Below are positions 17,358 to 25,507 of a DNA stretch of 64,000 nt, in pieces; the stretch's first letter is position 1, and every line of letters begins with the position of its first letter. The DNA is from Selenomonas sp. TAMA-11512 (GTDB lineage Bacteria; Bacillota; Negativicutes; Selenomonadales; Selenomonadaceae). The notes beneath the pieces were generated by a model. The model had not been told where the DNA came from and made no database searches. It saw only the letters and a program-made list of their open reading frames with translations. The position numbers and the translations under genes were made by a program. The DNA lies in contig NZ_AP029018.1 of NCBI RefSeq assembly GCF_037076525.1, forward strand, positions 2,154,501-2,218,500, in the 5' to 3' direction.

Positions 17358-18398
17358 TTAGGATCTCAACTTCTTGGAAATCATGACAACGCGCTTCAAA
17401 AGCTCGATGTTCTCCAGGGACTTGCCCGTTCCTTCGCCGACACAGGATAGCGGGTCTTCGGAGATGAGTACGGGCATGCCCGTCTCATTCGAGAGCAGCT
17501 TATCCAGATTGGACAGGAGCGCCCCGCCGCCCGTCATCATGATCCCGTGATCCATGACATCCGCCGCAAGCTCCGGCGGCGTCTTCTCGAGCGTGCTCTT
17601 GACGGCGTCGATGATCTTGTAGATCGGCTCGTGGAGGGCATCACGGATCTCGCTTGCGCGGATGGTGAGCGTCTTCGGCAGACCGGAGACGAGGTCGCGG
17701 CCGCGAATGTCCATCTCCTTATCCGTTTCCGGACGCACGATCGCCGAGCCGATGGAGATCTTGATCTCCTCCGCCGTGCGCTCGCCGATCATGAGGTTGT
17801 ACATGCGCTTGATGTACTGCACGATGGCGGAGTCCATCTCATCGCCGCCGATGCGGATGGAGCGGCTCGTAACAATGCCGCCGAGCGAGATGACCGCGAT
17901 CTCCGTCGTGCCGCCGCCGATGTCGACGACCATGCTGCCCGTCGCCTCTTCGACCGGCAGACCGGCTCCGATTGCAGCCGCCATCGGCTCTTCAATCAGA
18001 TACGCCTCACGCGCCCCCGCCTGCTGCGCCGCGTCGATGACGGCGCGCTTCTCGACCTCGGTGACGCCTGAGGGGACGCCGACGACGACGCGCGGACGCA
18101 CGAACGATTTCGTATTCATCGCCTTGCGGATGAAGTACTTGAGCATCGCCTGCGTGACATCAAAGTCCGCGATGACGCCGTCCTTCATCGGACGGATGGC
18201 GATGATATTGCCGGGAGTTCTGCCGATCATGCGCTTCGCGTCCTCACCGACAGCCAGCACTTCGCCGGAGTCGCTCTTGATGGCAACAACCGACGGCTCA
18301 CGCAGAACGATACCCCTGTTCTTTACGTGCACCAGCGTATTCGCCGTACCCAAATCAATCCCCATGTCACGCGACAGCCCACCAAACAAGCTCCACAT
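17358..18398 (-). CDS. mreB: Actin-like rod shape protein MreB
   Basis: MreB forms membrane-bound filaments that guide side-wall synthesis. The 346-residue product has the actin-fold motifs [15 protein letters not shown] (phosphate-1), [19 protein letters not shown] (phosphate-2) and [10 protein letters not shown] (adenosine). An N-terminal MWSLFGG peptide may aid membrane contact. The start is set by ATG after a CAGGAAA site. It is the first of the mreBCD-mrdA run; the 186-bp gap before it holds its likely promoter and a mini-copy of the repeat. Confidence 0.96.
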   Translation of the reverse strand: MWSLFGGLSRDMGIDLGTANTLVHVKNRGIVLREPSVVAIKSDSGEVLAVGEDAKRMIGRTPGNIIAIRPMKDGVIADFDVTQAMLKYFIRKAMNTKSFVRPRVVVGVPSGVTEVEKRAVIDAAQQAGAREAYLIEEPMAAAIGAGLPVEEATGSMVVDIGGGTTEIAVISLGGIVTSRSIRIGGDEMDSAIVQYIKRMYNLMIGERTAEEIKISIGSAIVRPETDKEMDIRGRDLVSGLPKTLTIRASEIRDALHEPIYKIIDAVKSTLEKTPPELAADVMDHGIMMTGGGALLSNLDKLLSNETGMPVLISEDPLSCVGEGTGKSLENIELLKRVVMISKKLRS

Positions 18399-18542
18399 TT
18401 TCCTGAAAAACTCCCTTCAAATATATCAAGATCTACACACTGTACCCTCTATCAGCTTTCTCCATCCTCCGCATCCGGCTCCCGCCTCCGCGGCGAATCC
18501 GCCTGCGGCAAGGGGAAGAAGCGCCATGCGGGCTTCTTCTGT

Positions 18543-18573
18543 AAGGAAACACGGATACATGCGGCGCTTCCTT
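18543..18573. repeat. 31-bp mini-copy of the interspersed repeat
   Basis: AAGGAAACACGGATACATG joined to GCGGCGCTTCCTT: only the two termini of the element remain, flanked on both sides by TA. It lies between radC and mreB, 12 bp from the radC stop codon. Confidence 0.65.
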
Positions 18574-18584
18574 AAAAAGCCCTT

Positions 18585-19262
18585 CTATTTTATCACACCT
18601 TGCTCTGTAATGGAAATAAATTTATCGTCTCCGATGATAATATGGTCAATTATGTCTATGCCCATGATTTTCCCGGCGTCCACCATCCGCTCTGTAAGCG
18701 ATATGTCCTCACCGCTCGGCTCCGGATCGCCGCTCGGGTGATTGTGGCAGAGGATCATGGCTGCCGCGTTGTACTCGATGGCGCAGCGAAAGACCTTGCC
18801 AACGTCCACGACCGTGGCCGCCAGTCCGCCGACCGACAGTGTGTGAAAGCCCAAGATCGCGTTCTTCCGGTTCAGCAGCAGGACGCCGAAGCGTTCCTCG
18901 CGCACAAAGCGCAGGTACGGCATGACGTACGCCGCGGCGTCCTCCGGGTGCCCTACGCGAACTCTTTCCGGAGCCGTCTGCATCTGGAGACGCCGCCCGA
19001 GTTCAACGGCGGCGAGAATCGTCGCCGCCTTGGCGTCCTTGAGTCCCCGGATGCTCTTGAGCTCCGCCGCCGTCACCTGCGCCAGCGTCTTGTGACGATA
19101 GCGGGAAAGCACCTCCTCCGCCATGCGCTGCACGGGGAGCTCCGCTGTCCCGACGCCCAAGAGCACCATGACGAGCTCCGTTGTCGAAAGGGCTCCCGCA
19201 CCGTCCTTCAGCAGACGTTCCCGCGGCCGCTCATCCTTCGGGATATCCTGCATATCCGTCAT
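18585..19262 (-). CDS. radC: RadC-family JAB/MPN-domain protein
   Basis: A 225-residue RadC protein. A helix-hairpin-helix-like N-terminal half (IRGLKDAKAATILAAVELGRR) precedes the JAB1/MPN metalloprotease-like domain, with the metal motif HNHPSGDPEPSGEDISLTER and the downstream VDIIDHIIIGDD. Originally called a DNA-repair protein, its true substrate is unknown. Its start overlaps the maf stop codon (ATGA), a gene pairing seen in many bacteria upstream of mreB. Confidence 0.93.
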   Translation of the reverse strand: MTDMQDIPKDERPRERLLKDGAGALSTTELVMVLLGVGTAELPVQRMAEEVLSRYRHKTLAQVTAAELKSIRGLKDAKAATILAAVELGRRLQMQTAPERVRVGHPEDAAAYVMPYLRFVREERFGVLLLNRKNAILGFHTLSVGGLAATVVDVGKVFRCAIEYNAAAMILCHNHPSGDPEPSGEDISLTERMVDAGKIMGIDIIDHIIIGDDKFISITEQGVIK

Positions 19263-19831
19263 GCGAGGCTCACCCCCGCCTCGCGGGCAAGCTCACGAAG
19301 CGCGTGAAGCGGCAGCCCGACGACGTTCGAATACGAGCCCTCGATCCGCTCAATGTACATGGCGGCACGTCCCTGCACCGCGTAGCCGCCGGCCTTGTCG
19401 AGAGGCTCGCCCGTTGCCGCGTATGCGTCGATCTCCGCCTCCGACATGGACGCGAAATACACACGCGTGGCGACGGTCTTCTCGTAGAGCTTTCCCTCGC
19501 AGAGAAGCGCAAGTCCCGTCACGACCGTGTGCGCTCTGCCGGCGAGCGTGCGAAGCATCGCCTTCGCGTCTTCCGCATCCTGCGGCTTGCCATAGATCCT
19601 GCCGTCGAGCGTGACAATCGTATCGGCGGCCAGAACCGGGAGCGGCTGCTCCCCTCTTTCCGCCCGGTGCCGCGCTGTCGCTTCCGTTTTCTTTCTCGCA
19701 TTGCCGCACGCGATCTCCTGCGGCTCGCCATCCATACACTCCTCCGCGGCGCTTGTCTCCACAATGAACGCGCAGCCGATCTGCGCGAGCAGCTCGCTGC
19801 GTCTGGGAGACGCCGATGCCAATACAATCAT
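19259..19831 (-). CDS. maf: Maf-type nucleoside triphosphate pyrophosphatase
   Basis: Maf enzymes hydrolyse non-canonical or modified NTPs to NMPs and also affect septation. The 190-residue product begins MIVLASASPRRSELLAQIG, the Maf signature, and has the second active-site segment VLAADTIVTLDGRIYGKP and the C-terminal GSYSNVVGLPL. The start at 19831 is 10 bases after GAAGG; the ATG at 19840 is too close to that site. It overlaps DUF4321 upstream and radC downstream. Confidence 0.94.
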   Translation of the reverse strand: MIVLASASPRRSELLAQIGCAFIVETSAAEECMDGEPQEIACGNARKKTEATARHRAERGEQPLPVLAADTIVTLDGRIYGKPQDAEDAKAMLRTLAGRAHTVVTGLALLCEGKLYEKTVATRVYFASMSEAEIDAYAATGEPLDKAGGYAVQGRAAMYIERIEGSYSNVVGLPLHALRELAREAGVSLA

Positions 19832-19832
19832 A

Positions 19833-20078
19833 TCACGCATACCTTCTATGGATGTAGAGCGCCAATAAGATGCCGATAATGCTCATCAAATTCGGCGTAA
19901 ACGAAAATCCGAATGTCACCGTCACGACGAACAGCGACAGCTCCACCGGCGGCAGTACAAAGACCGGGGTTGTCGAAACAAGATACGGCATCAGACTGCT
20001 CAACGCCGATACGTCGGACAGGATATTCCCCAAAAAGCCGCCCAGCAAGGCGCCGAGAACTACGTATAAAACACGCAT
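19833..20078 (-). CDS. DUF4321 small membrane protein
   Basis: An 81-residue hydrophobic protein with two or three membrane segments (LYVVLGALLGGFLGNIL; SLFVVTVTFGFSF; LMSIIGILLALYI). Size, N-terminal glycine pattern and position directly upstream of maf match the DUF4321 family of Firmicutes, whose function is unknown. Its end overlaps the maf ATG region, and a placement before maf-radC-mreB suggests an envelope role by association only. Confidence 0.8.
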   Translation of the reverse strand: MRVLYVVLGALLGGFLGNILSDVSALSSLMPYLVSTTPVFVLPPVELSLFVVTVTFGFSFTPNLMSIIGILLALYIHRRYA

Positions 20079-20261
20079 ACATGAACCTTCCTTCCATTCC
20101 CTGCAGATGTGCCTTCACACGACACGCATCCGGTATACAGGAAGCACTTCTTTCCAATGGATGCAAAATATATCCGCGATTCCTATAGTATAGCAAAAGC
20201 ACAGACCCTATGCAAATTCATTCACCGCCTGCCGTCCTCTCGTGAAAACTCGCCGGCACAC

Positions 20262-20300
20262 AAAAAGCCGCCGACAAAATGATCACATTTCGTCGACGAC
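20262..20300 (-). terminator. Terminator after the DUF2325 gene
   Basis: A 14-bp stem (GTCGTCGACGAAAT with ATTTTGTCGGCGGC, including one G-T pair) is followed by TTTTTGTG on the minus strand, 29 bp after the stop codon. Confidence 0.88.
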
Positions 20301-20328
20301 TTCTCTCCGTAGCTTCTCTTTCTCTCGA

Positions 20329-20625
20329 TCAGGCCACACTTCCCGTATGCTCCTCAAGGACGGTCTGCAATGCCGCCATGGAAGCGTTGTGGCAGTATAT
20401 AATCTTCGCGTTCGTGCGCTTTGCCTCCTCCGCCGCGTGCATCGCAAGCTGGTGAGAGACCGTATTCGTAAAAAGCACGATGATATCCGGCGAACCGATC
20501 TTGCGTCCGATATCCCGCTTCATCTTCGGAAACACCTTCGCCTTGAAGCCGAATTTTTTACAGACGTCTCTGTAGCGGCATTCCATACATTCATTGCCGC
20601 CGAGTATCACTGCGTGAGCAGCCAT
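20329..20625 (-). CDS. DUF2325 family protein
   Basis: A 98-residue cytoplasmic protein with two CxxC-like cysteines near the N-terminus (ECMECRYRDVCKKFG), then DIIVLFTNTVSHQLAMHAAE and AKIIYCHNAS, the hallmarks of DUF2325. The family is widespread in anaerobic Firmicutes and its function is unknown; the cysteines could bind metal or be redox-active. The start at 20625 follows GAGAGGGGAATATAT; an in-frame ATG at 20724 would add an unrelated AT-rich segment. A Fur-like palindrome lies 115 bp upstream. Confidence 0.8.
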   Translation of the reverse strand: MAAHAVILGGNECMECRYRDVCKKFGFKAKVFPKMKRDIGRKIGSPDIIVLFTNTVSHQLAMHAAEEAKRTNAKIIYCHNASMAALQTVLEEHTGSVA

Positions 20626-20738
20626 ATATATTCCCCTCTCTGCAAAGACTTTTTTGCGATATTTCCCCTCTCGCAAAATATTTAAAAGCACTGATAAATG
20701 AAATGCGTTATCAACTCTATTCATAATGATACCCTAAA

Positions 20739-20753
20739 TGAAAATGAATGTCA
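20739..20753. promoter_or_regulatory. Possible Fur-family (7-1-7) operator upstream of the DUF2325 gene
   Basis: TGAAAATGAATGTCA matches 11 of 14 informative positions of the 7-1-7 Fur-family consensus TGATAAT-N-ATTATCA. It sits in an AT-rich stretch 115-130 bp before the DUF2325 start. Confidence 0.3.
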
Positions 20754-20929
20754 ATGATATTAACGGAATATAATTTGCCTTACAGAGCGCGCTGAACCGC
20801 ATTCTCGCAGGACTTTCGCCTCTATTTTCGGAAGGTGTCGCTGTGGTATCCGCATTGTCCCCCTTGACACATCCGAGCCTCATCACAAAGAAAACCCTGT
20901 GTGTCAAATGGCGTGACAGCCCCTGCGCA
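20754..20929. other. Intergenic stretch without a credible gene
   Basis: It holds an inverted repeat, TTGACACA at 20864-20871 with TGTGTCAA at 20900-20907, of unknown purpose. A 72-codon minus-strand frame here has no family features and is not called. Confidence 0.5.
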
Positions 20930-20977
20930 AAACAAAAACAGGACTGCCGCACAAAATTCAGCCTTGTGCAACAGTCC
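20930..20977 (-). terminator. Terminator after the NarL-type response regulator
   Basis: GGACTGTTGCACAA pairs with TTGTGCGGCAGTCC and is followed by TGTTTTTGTTTT on the minus strand, 14 bp after the stop codon. Confidence 0.9.
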
Positions 20978-20990
20978 CATATATTTACTT

Positions 20991-21662
20991 TTATTCAAGC
21001 GTCATGATTTTATGTTTCAGAACGTAAATGAGCGCCTGCGTGCGGTCATTTACGTTGAGCTTCCGGAAGATGTTCGTCAGATGGTTCTTGACCGTCTTCT
21101 CGCTGACAAAGAGCGCCTGTGCGATATCCTGGTTGGAGAAGCCCTTCGCGATACAGGAAAGAACATCCATTTCACGCGAGGTCAGACGCTCCGACCGGCT
21201 TTCACGCCACATCTGCGCGGCGCGATCCTTGAGGTTTTCATTCTCGCTGACGCCGCCGAAAAGACGCTCGGCAAGCTTCGGATAGACGAATGCGTTGCCC
21301 TCGTTGACAACGTGAATCGCGCGAATGAGCATGGACGGTTCGACATCCTTCAAGAGGTAACCGAGCGCGCCGTTCTTCAAAAGTTCAAGGACATAGTTGT
21401 CGCTGTCGTGAATCGTGAGGACGACGATCTTTGTCTTCGACTTGGCCGCCTGCAGCTGGTTGGCGACTTCCAGCCCGCCGAGTCCCGGGAGATTGAGATC
21501 GAGCAGAAGGATATCCGGCTGTAAGACGAGTGTGCGTGCAAGCGCCTCCTGTCCGTCTTCCGCTTCTCCGATGACCTCGAGATCATCCTCAAAGTTCAGT
21601 ACACGCTTAACACCTTGACGCACAAGTGCGTGATCGTCTGCGATTAGAATTTTAATTGCCAT
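20991..21662 (-). CDS. NarL/FixJ-family response regulator (orphan)
   Basis: A 223-residue transcription factor. The receiver domain (1-120) has the acidic pocket DDH, the phosphoacceptor in ILLLDLNLPG, the conserved Thr in VVLTIHD and the Lys in YLLKD. The C-terminal LuxR-type HTH (about 155-215) has LTSREMDVLSCIAKGFSNQD and SEKTVKNHLTNIFRKL. No histidine kinase is adjacent. It lies only 20 bp after the secretin gene on the same strand, so it may be co-transcribed with that secretin and regulate envelope or pilus functions; this is inference from context. Confidence 0.9.
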   Translation of the reverse strand: MAIKILIADDHALVRQGVKRVLNFEDDLEVIGEAEDGQEALARTLVLQPDILLLDLNLPGLGGLEVANQLQAAKSKTKIVVLTIHDSDNYVLELLKNGALGYLLKDVEPSMLIRAIHVVNEGNAFVYPKLAERLFGGVSENENLKDRAAQMWRESRSERLTSREMDVLSCIAKGFSNQDIAQALFVSEKTVKNHLTNIFRKLNVNDRTQALIYVLKHKIMTLE

Positions 21663-21682
21663 ACTCGTCTCCTTCTATAACT

Positions 21683-23122
21683 TCAAGGTCCAAGGGGCGT
21701 TTCGTGCGCCGCCTTGCCTTGCGGCTCCCGTTCCGATAATGCTTCTGTTTTTATGCTTTCGCTTTTATCGTCAATTATGTTTGCCGTCAGGAAGATCATA
21801 ATTTCCGATTCCGACTTGCTCTTTCTTTCACTCCGAAAAAGAGCTCCCAATAAAGGCAAATCCCCTAAGAAGGGAATCTTGGAGAGGGACTTTGTCTCCT
21901 CGCTGCCGATCAGTCCGCCGATGACCATCGTCTCACCGCTCTTTAGCCGAACGGTCGTATCCGCCGTGCGCTCCTCAAAGCGATATGCCTCCAGTGCATC
22001 CACATACACAGGAGAGGACACCTCCGTATGTACCGTTGCCGTGATGTAGCCGTCGTCATGAACGCGCGGCGTATAGCGGAGAATGATGCCCGCATCGCGG
22101 TAGTCGATAGAATTCGTAACCGTTGCGTTCGTCGTCTCCCGCTTCACGACGGGAACCTTGCCGCCGATGTTGATGACGGCTTCTTTTCCCTGCAGCGTCA
22201 TGATGTTCGGCCTTGCCAGAATTTCCGCCTTGCCGTCCGTGATGAGTGCGGATAATTTCGCGCTGTAATAGAACTCGAACGGATATCCCTCAGGCCCTCG
22301 CCCGAAGCTCACAATCCCCGGGATGTGTTTCGAACCGTTGATGCCTGTCCGATTACTCTGGATCTCGGGAATTTGTCTCCTCGATGTCTCATAGACCCCG
22401 GGCGATATCTCCGTGCGGCGTGTCACCGTCGTATAATCGACCGTGTACGGATACTGCGGAAGCTCTGACCAGCTCCAATCCACCCCGAGCTCCTTCGCTG
22501 CGGACTTGGATATCGCAATCACCTTTGCTTCCAATGCGACCTGCTTCGTCGGCACATCCAGTGACCGCAGGAGGTTCCGCGCGGCTTGCGCCTCATCCTC
22601 CGTTCCATACAGCAGCAGGGCATTCGTGCCCGGATCAATCAGCACCCGCTCGGCAAAGGGCGCACTCTCGGCCCTTCCTTTTCCATCGCCGTCGGTACTT
22701 TTATTCTCTGTACTCGACGAAATTCCTGCATTAAAAATGGCTAAATTTACTGTCTTCAACAGTGTATGTGGGTCTCCATATCGAATCGGTATTACATGAG
22801 TCCTATATAAACTTCTTGCTCCTTCACCTGCACTCTTTATTAAATAAGTAGTTCCTCGCCGCTCCAATATAAGTCCCTTTGCCGCGGCTATAAGTTCTAG
22901 GACTTCTGTTGGTTCTTTCTGTGACAGGGACAGGGTAATCGTCCCCGTGACCGAATCATCCACCAGCAAATTCAATCCGCCGCTCCTTGCCACACCTGAA
23001 AGCAATGTCACAATACCCGCATTTTCAACATGCACATCCATCGGTTTTGCGTATGCGGGCGTATGAATAAAAAGACCGAGCCAAAGAAGCATCAGGATAT
23101 ACTTCCCACTCCCAAACGGCAT
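21683..23122 (-). CDS. Outer-membrane secretin (PilQ/GspD family)
   Basis: Secretins form outer-membrane channels for type II secretion or type IV pili. The 479-residue protein has a signal peptide (MLLWLGLFIHTPAYA), an N-terminal STN/N0-like domain (GLNLLVDDSVTGTITLSL), one N1-type domain (about 110-200, with NALLLYGTEDEAQAARNLLRSLDVP), and a C-terminal secretin domain with VPVVKRETTNATV and KSGETMVIGGLIGSEE. It is short for PilQ, having few N-domains. An outer-membrane channel in a Firmicute supports a diderm. The PilP-like gene is upstream; no pilM/N/O or assembly ATPase is nearby. Confidence 0.88.
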   Translation of the reverse strand: MPFGSGKYILMLLWLGLFIHTPAYAKPMDVHVENAGIVTLLSGVARSGGLNLLVDDSVTGTITLSLSQKEPTEVLELIAAAKGLILERRGTTYLIKSAGEGARSLYRTHVIPIRYGDPHTLLKTVNLAIFNAGISSSTENKSTDGDGKGRAESAPFAERVLIDPGTNALLLYGTEDEAQAARNLLRSLDVPTKQVALEAKVIAISKSAAKELGVDWSWSELPQYPYTVDYTTVTRRTEISPGVYETSRRQIPEIQSNRTGINGSKHIPGIVSFGRGPEGYPFEFYYSAKLSALITDGKAEILARPNIMTLQGKEAVINIGGKVPVVKRETTNATVTNSIDYRDAGIILRYTPRVHDDGYITATVHTEVSSPVYVDALEAYRFEERTADTTVRLKSGETMVIGGLIGSEETKSLSKIPFLGDLPLLGALFRSERKSKSESEIMIFLTANIIDDKSESIKTEALSEREPQGKAAHETPLGP

Positions 23123-23145
23123 GCGCTTTCCTCCCCTTTTCGACT

Positions 23146-23203
23146 AAGGACGCACGGATAAAGTGAAGTCCGTCCGAGCGGACTGCCTTTATCAGCGATT
23201 CCT
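23146..23203. repeat. 58-bp internally deleted copy of the interspersed repeat
   Basis: The left end AAGGACGCACGGATAAAGTG plus AAGTCCGTC aligns with the full copies. It then jumps to the right terminus TTTATCAGCGATTCCT. It separates the secretin gene from the PilP-like gene. Confidence 0.75.
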
Positions 23204-23266
23204 CAAGATATTTCCCGGCGGCAGTCATTCTCCTCTATATGGCCGGCAAGCCCGGCCTTCACTCTC

Positions 23267-23794
23267 TCAGCCGCGCACCGGTATCCGTATCCGCTCGCCC
23301 CGCACTTCCATGAGCGCCTGCTTCCCCTCCAGACCTATAACTCGCACACCGTGCCTGCTCTCTCCGATGCCGAGCGTAAAATCCTGCTGCCCGTCGTTTA
23401 AAAACAGGACGATTTGCGCATCCGTTCGCAACATGCCCTTGCAGATCAGAGGCGCTGTCTTGTGTGCCGTTCCGATACTCTGCCCCGCGCTCTTCACCGG
23501 CATCACCGCTGCAGACTCCGTCTTCTCCGGCACTGCCGCCGGCCGCACCGCATTCTCCCCGTTTGCAAACGGTGAGGAAAGCGTCCGCTTCAACGGCTTG
23601 ACCGATGCAATCTTACGTCCTTCGTCACCTTCTCCGACATGCAGAGCGAATGCGGTCGCCGCCGTGCCGCCCGTATGCTCTGCAAGGATACGCTCCTCGT
23701 CATCCGACGCCGCATCGAGCGCATAGAATAAAAAGCCGCATATCGGCACCGCAAGGAGATACACACAGCTTCTCGGCACATTCTCAAAACGCAT
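23267..23794 (-). CDS. PilP/GspC-like inner-membrane partner of the secretin
   Basis: A 175-residue protein preceded by a strong AAGGAGGTGCGCG ribosome site that fixes the start at 23794. One N-terminal membrane segment (VYLLAVPICGFLFYAL), a long polar linker, and a C-terminal small beta-domain (MLRTDAQIVLFLNDGQQDFTLGIGE-type region, ending RIRIPVRG) are the architecture of PilP or GspC proteins, which connect the inner-membrane platform to the secretin. Sequence identity is too weak to choose between them. It is the gene just upstream of the secretin, separated by a repeat remnant. Confidence 0.55.
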   Translation of the reverse strand: MRFENVPRSCVYLLAVPICGFLFYALDAASDDEERILAEHTGGTAATAFALHVGEGDEGRKIASVKPLKRTLSSPFANGENAVRPAAVPEKTESAAVMPVKSAGQSIGTAHKTAPLICKGMLRTDAQIVLFLNDGQQDFTLGIGESRHGVRVIGLEGKQALMEVRGERIRIPVRG

Positions 23795-23904
23795 CGCGCA
23801 CCTCCTTGCAGGCAAACTGCACACACAATCATTCGGCTTGCATACAGGATTCGCGCCGCCTCCACAGATTATAGGAAACGCCGGCTCCTCACTTTTTCAC
23901 AGAA

Positions 23905-23940
23905 AAAGAGGCTGCGGCACACAGAGTGCAGCAGCCTCCA
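23905..23940 (-). terminator. Terminator after pgi
   Basis: GAGGCTGC pairs with GCAGCCTC, followed by TTTTTC on the minus strand. The same GAGGCTGC stem occurs at the cupin/galE terminator at 30656-30694. Confidence 0.88.
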
Positions 23941-23973
23941 CCAATGTGCGATATTCTCTTCGCGTATATCCTT

Positions 23974-25428
23974 TTACTTGCCCGCCTTGAGCTCTTGGAG
24001 CATCGGGCCCATGATGCGCTTATACGCCTCAACGCCCGGCTGGTTGAACGCATCCACGTCCGCGAGCTCGCCCTCGTAGGCGACGGACATGGCAAGCAGA
24101 TAGAGGAGTTCACCCAGATGGTACGGGCTGAGTGTCGGCAGGGAGAAGAGCGCGCTGAAGCGCTTGTTCGAGGAGAGCGCATTCGCGTTGGACTTGCGTG
24201 CGACATCGAGCGCGTCGCCGAGGTTGATCCCCGAGATATCCGCGAGCTTCTGCACATCCGGGAACACATTCGGTATCTCGATGTCGTTATCCCATTTCTC
24301 CAGGCGGATGAACTGGACAACCTTGTTGAGCTTGCCCTCCTGGTGCTGCTGCGTCTGCGCGTGCATATCCGTCGTGCCGACGGCAACGACCGGCGTGCGC
24401 CCGTAGCAGACCTCTTTGCCCTCCTTGTTGAACTGCTTGCCGAGCGATTCGGCGAGCAGCTGGATGTACCACTCGGAGACGGACTTCAGGTAATCGCCGT
24501 AGGGCATCATGACTTCGATGTCACGGCCGTATTTTTCGGAGGCGATAAACTTCAGAACGGCATTGAGCATCGCCGGATTCTGCCAGATGTCTTCCGTTTG
24601 GCAGGCCTCATCCATCGCCCTCGCTCCGTCCAGGAACGATTTGATATCAAAGCCGATGCATGCCGCAAGCGACAGGCCGACCTCCGTGAATATCGTGAAG
24701 CGCCCGCCGACTCCGTCGGGAACGGCGTACGTCTCCCAGCCCTGATCCATGGCGAGCTTCTTGAGGAGCGTCGGCTTCTCTTCGTTCGGGTCGGTGACCG
24801 CGATGACCTCCACATCGATGTTCGCGTCGTCCTTCAAAGCCTTGTAGATGACCATGAATCCGGACATCGTGTCGAGCGTGCCGCCGGACTTCGAGATGCA
24901 GAGCAGGATGACGGAAAGCTTCTCTCCGCCGTGCATCCTCTTGATCTCCGCCTGGTGCTTGAGCGTGTGAATGAGGTCGCCCGTCGAACGCGGATCGATG
25001 TTATTTCCCGAAAAGTAGACCTTCGGGAAGCCGCTCCTCTCCTCCACGGTCTTTTCGTTCCAGTAGGCGCCGCACGTAACGTCAAAGAGCACCTTGTTGC
25101 CGAGGAAGGAGCCGCCGATGCCCAGCGAGACGACCGCGTCCACCTTGTTTTTGACGCGTGCCGTCAGATCGTCGAGGCGCTTCAGGGATGTAGGCGAATT
25201 GATATTTCCCTCTTTAATGTAGGGCGTCTGCGAGAAGAGCACCTTCTCCGGCTCGCCGTCCTTGGACAGATGCGCGCGGATGATCCCCGTCTCGCGCATG
25301 ACCTTCATCGCCTCATGCGCCTTCTTGTAGGCAGCCTCATAGCTTTTTACATCGGCTTCGGTGACCTTTCCGTCGCCAAACAAATTATCGTAATCAAAGG
25401 AAAAACCGGATTTCAGTTTCAAGCTCAT
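23974..25428 (-). CDS. pgi: Glucose-6-phosphate isomerase
   Basis: Pgi interconverts glucose-6-phosphate and fructose-6-phosphate. The 484-residue product has the SIS-fold sugar-phosphate site VVSLGIGGSFLGNKVLFDV, the segment LCISKSGGTLDTMSGF, the catalytic-glutamate region DGVGGRFTIFTEVGL, and a C-terminal QPGVEAYKRIMGPM. The start at 25428 follows AAGGAG; the frame is open to 25476 but that extension is not conserved. It precedes galU and a phosphohexomutase in a sugar-nucleotide supply region. Confidence 0.95.
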   Translation of the reverse strand: MSLKLKSGFSFDYDNLFGDGKVTEADVKSYEAAYKKAHEAMKVMRETGIIRAHLSKDGEPEKVLFSQTPYIKEGNINSPTSLKRLDDLTARVKNKVDAVVSLGIGGSFLGNKVLFDVTCGAYWNEKTVEERSGFPKVYFSGNNIDPRSTGDLIHTLKHQAEIKRMHGGEKLSVILLCISKSGGTLDTMSGFMVIYKALKDDANIDVEVIAVTDPNEEKPTLLKKLAMDQGWETYAVPDGVGGRFTIFTEVGLSLAACIGFDIKSFLDGARAMDEACQTEDIWQNPAMLNAVLKFIASEKYGRDIEVMMPYGDYLKSVSEWYIQLLAESLGKQFNKEGKEVCYGRTPVVAVGTTDMHAQTQQHQEGKLNKVVQFIRLEKWDNDIEIPNVFPDVQKLADISGINLGDALDVARKSNANALSSNKRFSALFSLPTLSPYHLGELLYLLAMSVAYEGELADVDAFNQPGVEAYKRIMGPMLQELKAGK

Positions 25429-25507
25429 ATATACATTTACTCCTTTACATTTTCCCGAAATTACTCTTTCATGCATTCGTTTCCACCTGCGCGAACACGC
25501 TTGCGCG

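Noticed and set aside
20684-20704. AGCACTGATAAATG, resembling the repeat terminus
   Set aside because: Only the inner part of the terminus matches, AAGGA is missing, and no second end is nearby; likely chance in AT-rich DNA or a very old relic.
20734-20952. 72-codon minus-strand frame before the DUF2325 gene
   Set aside because: No plausible ribosome site, composition unlike neighbours, and it overlaps the response-regulator terminator.
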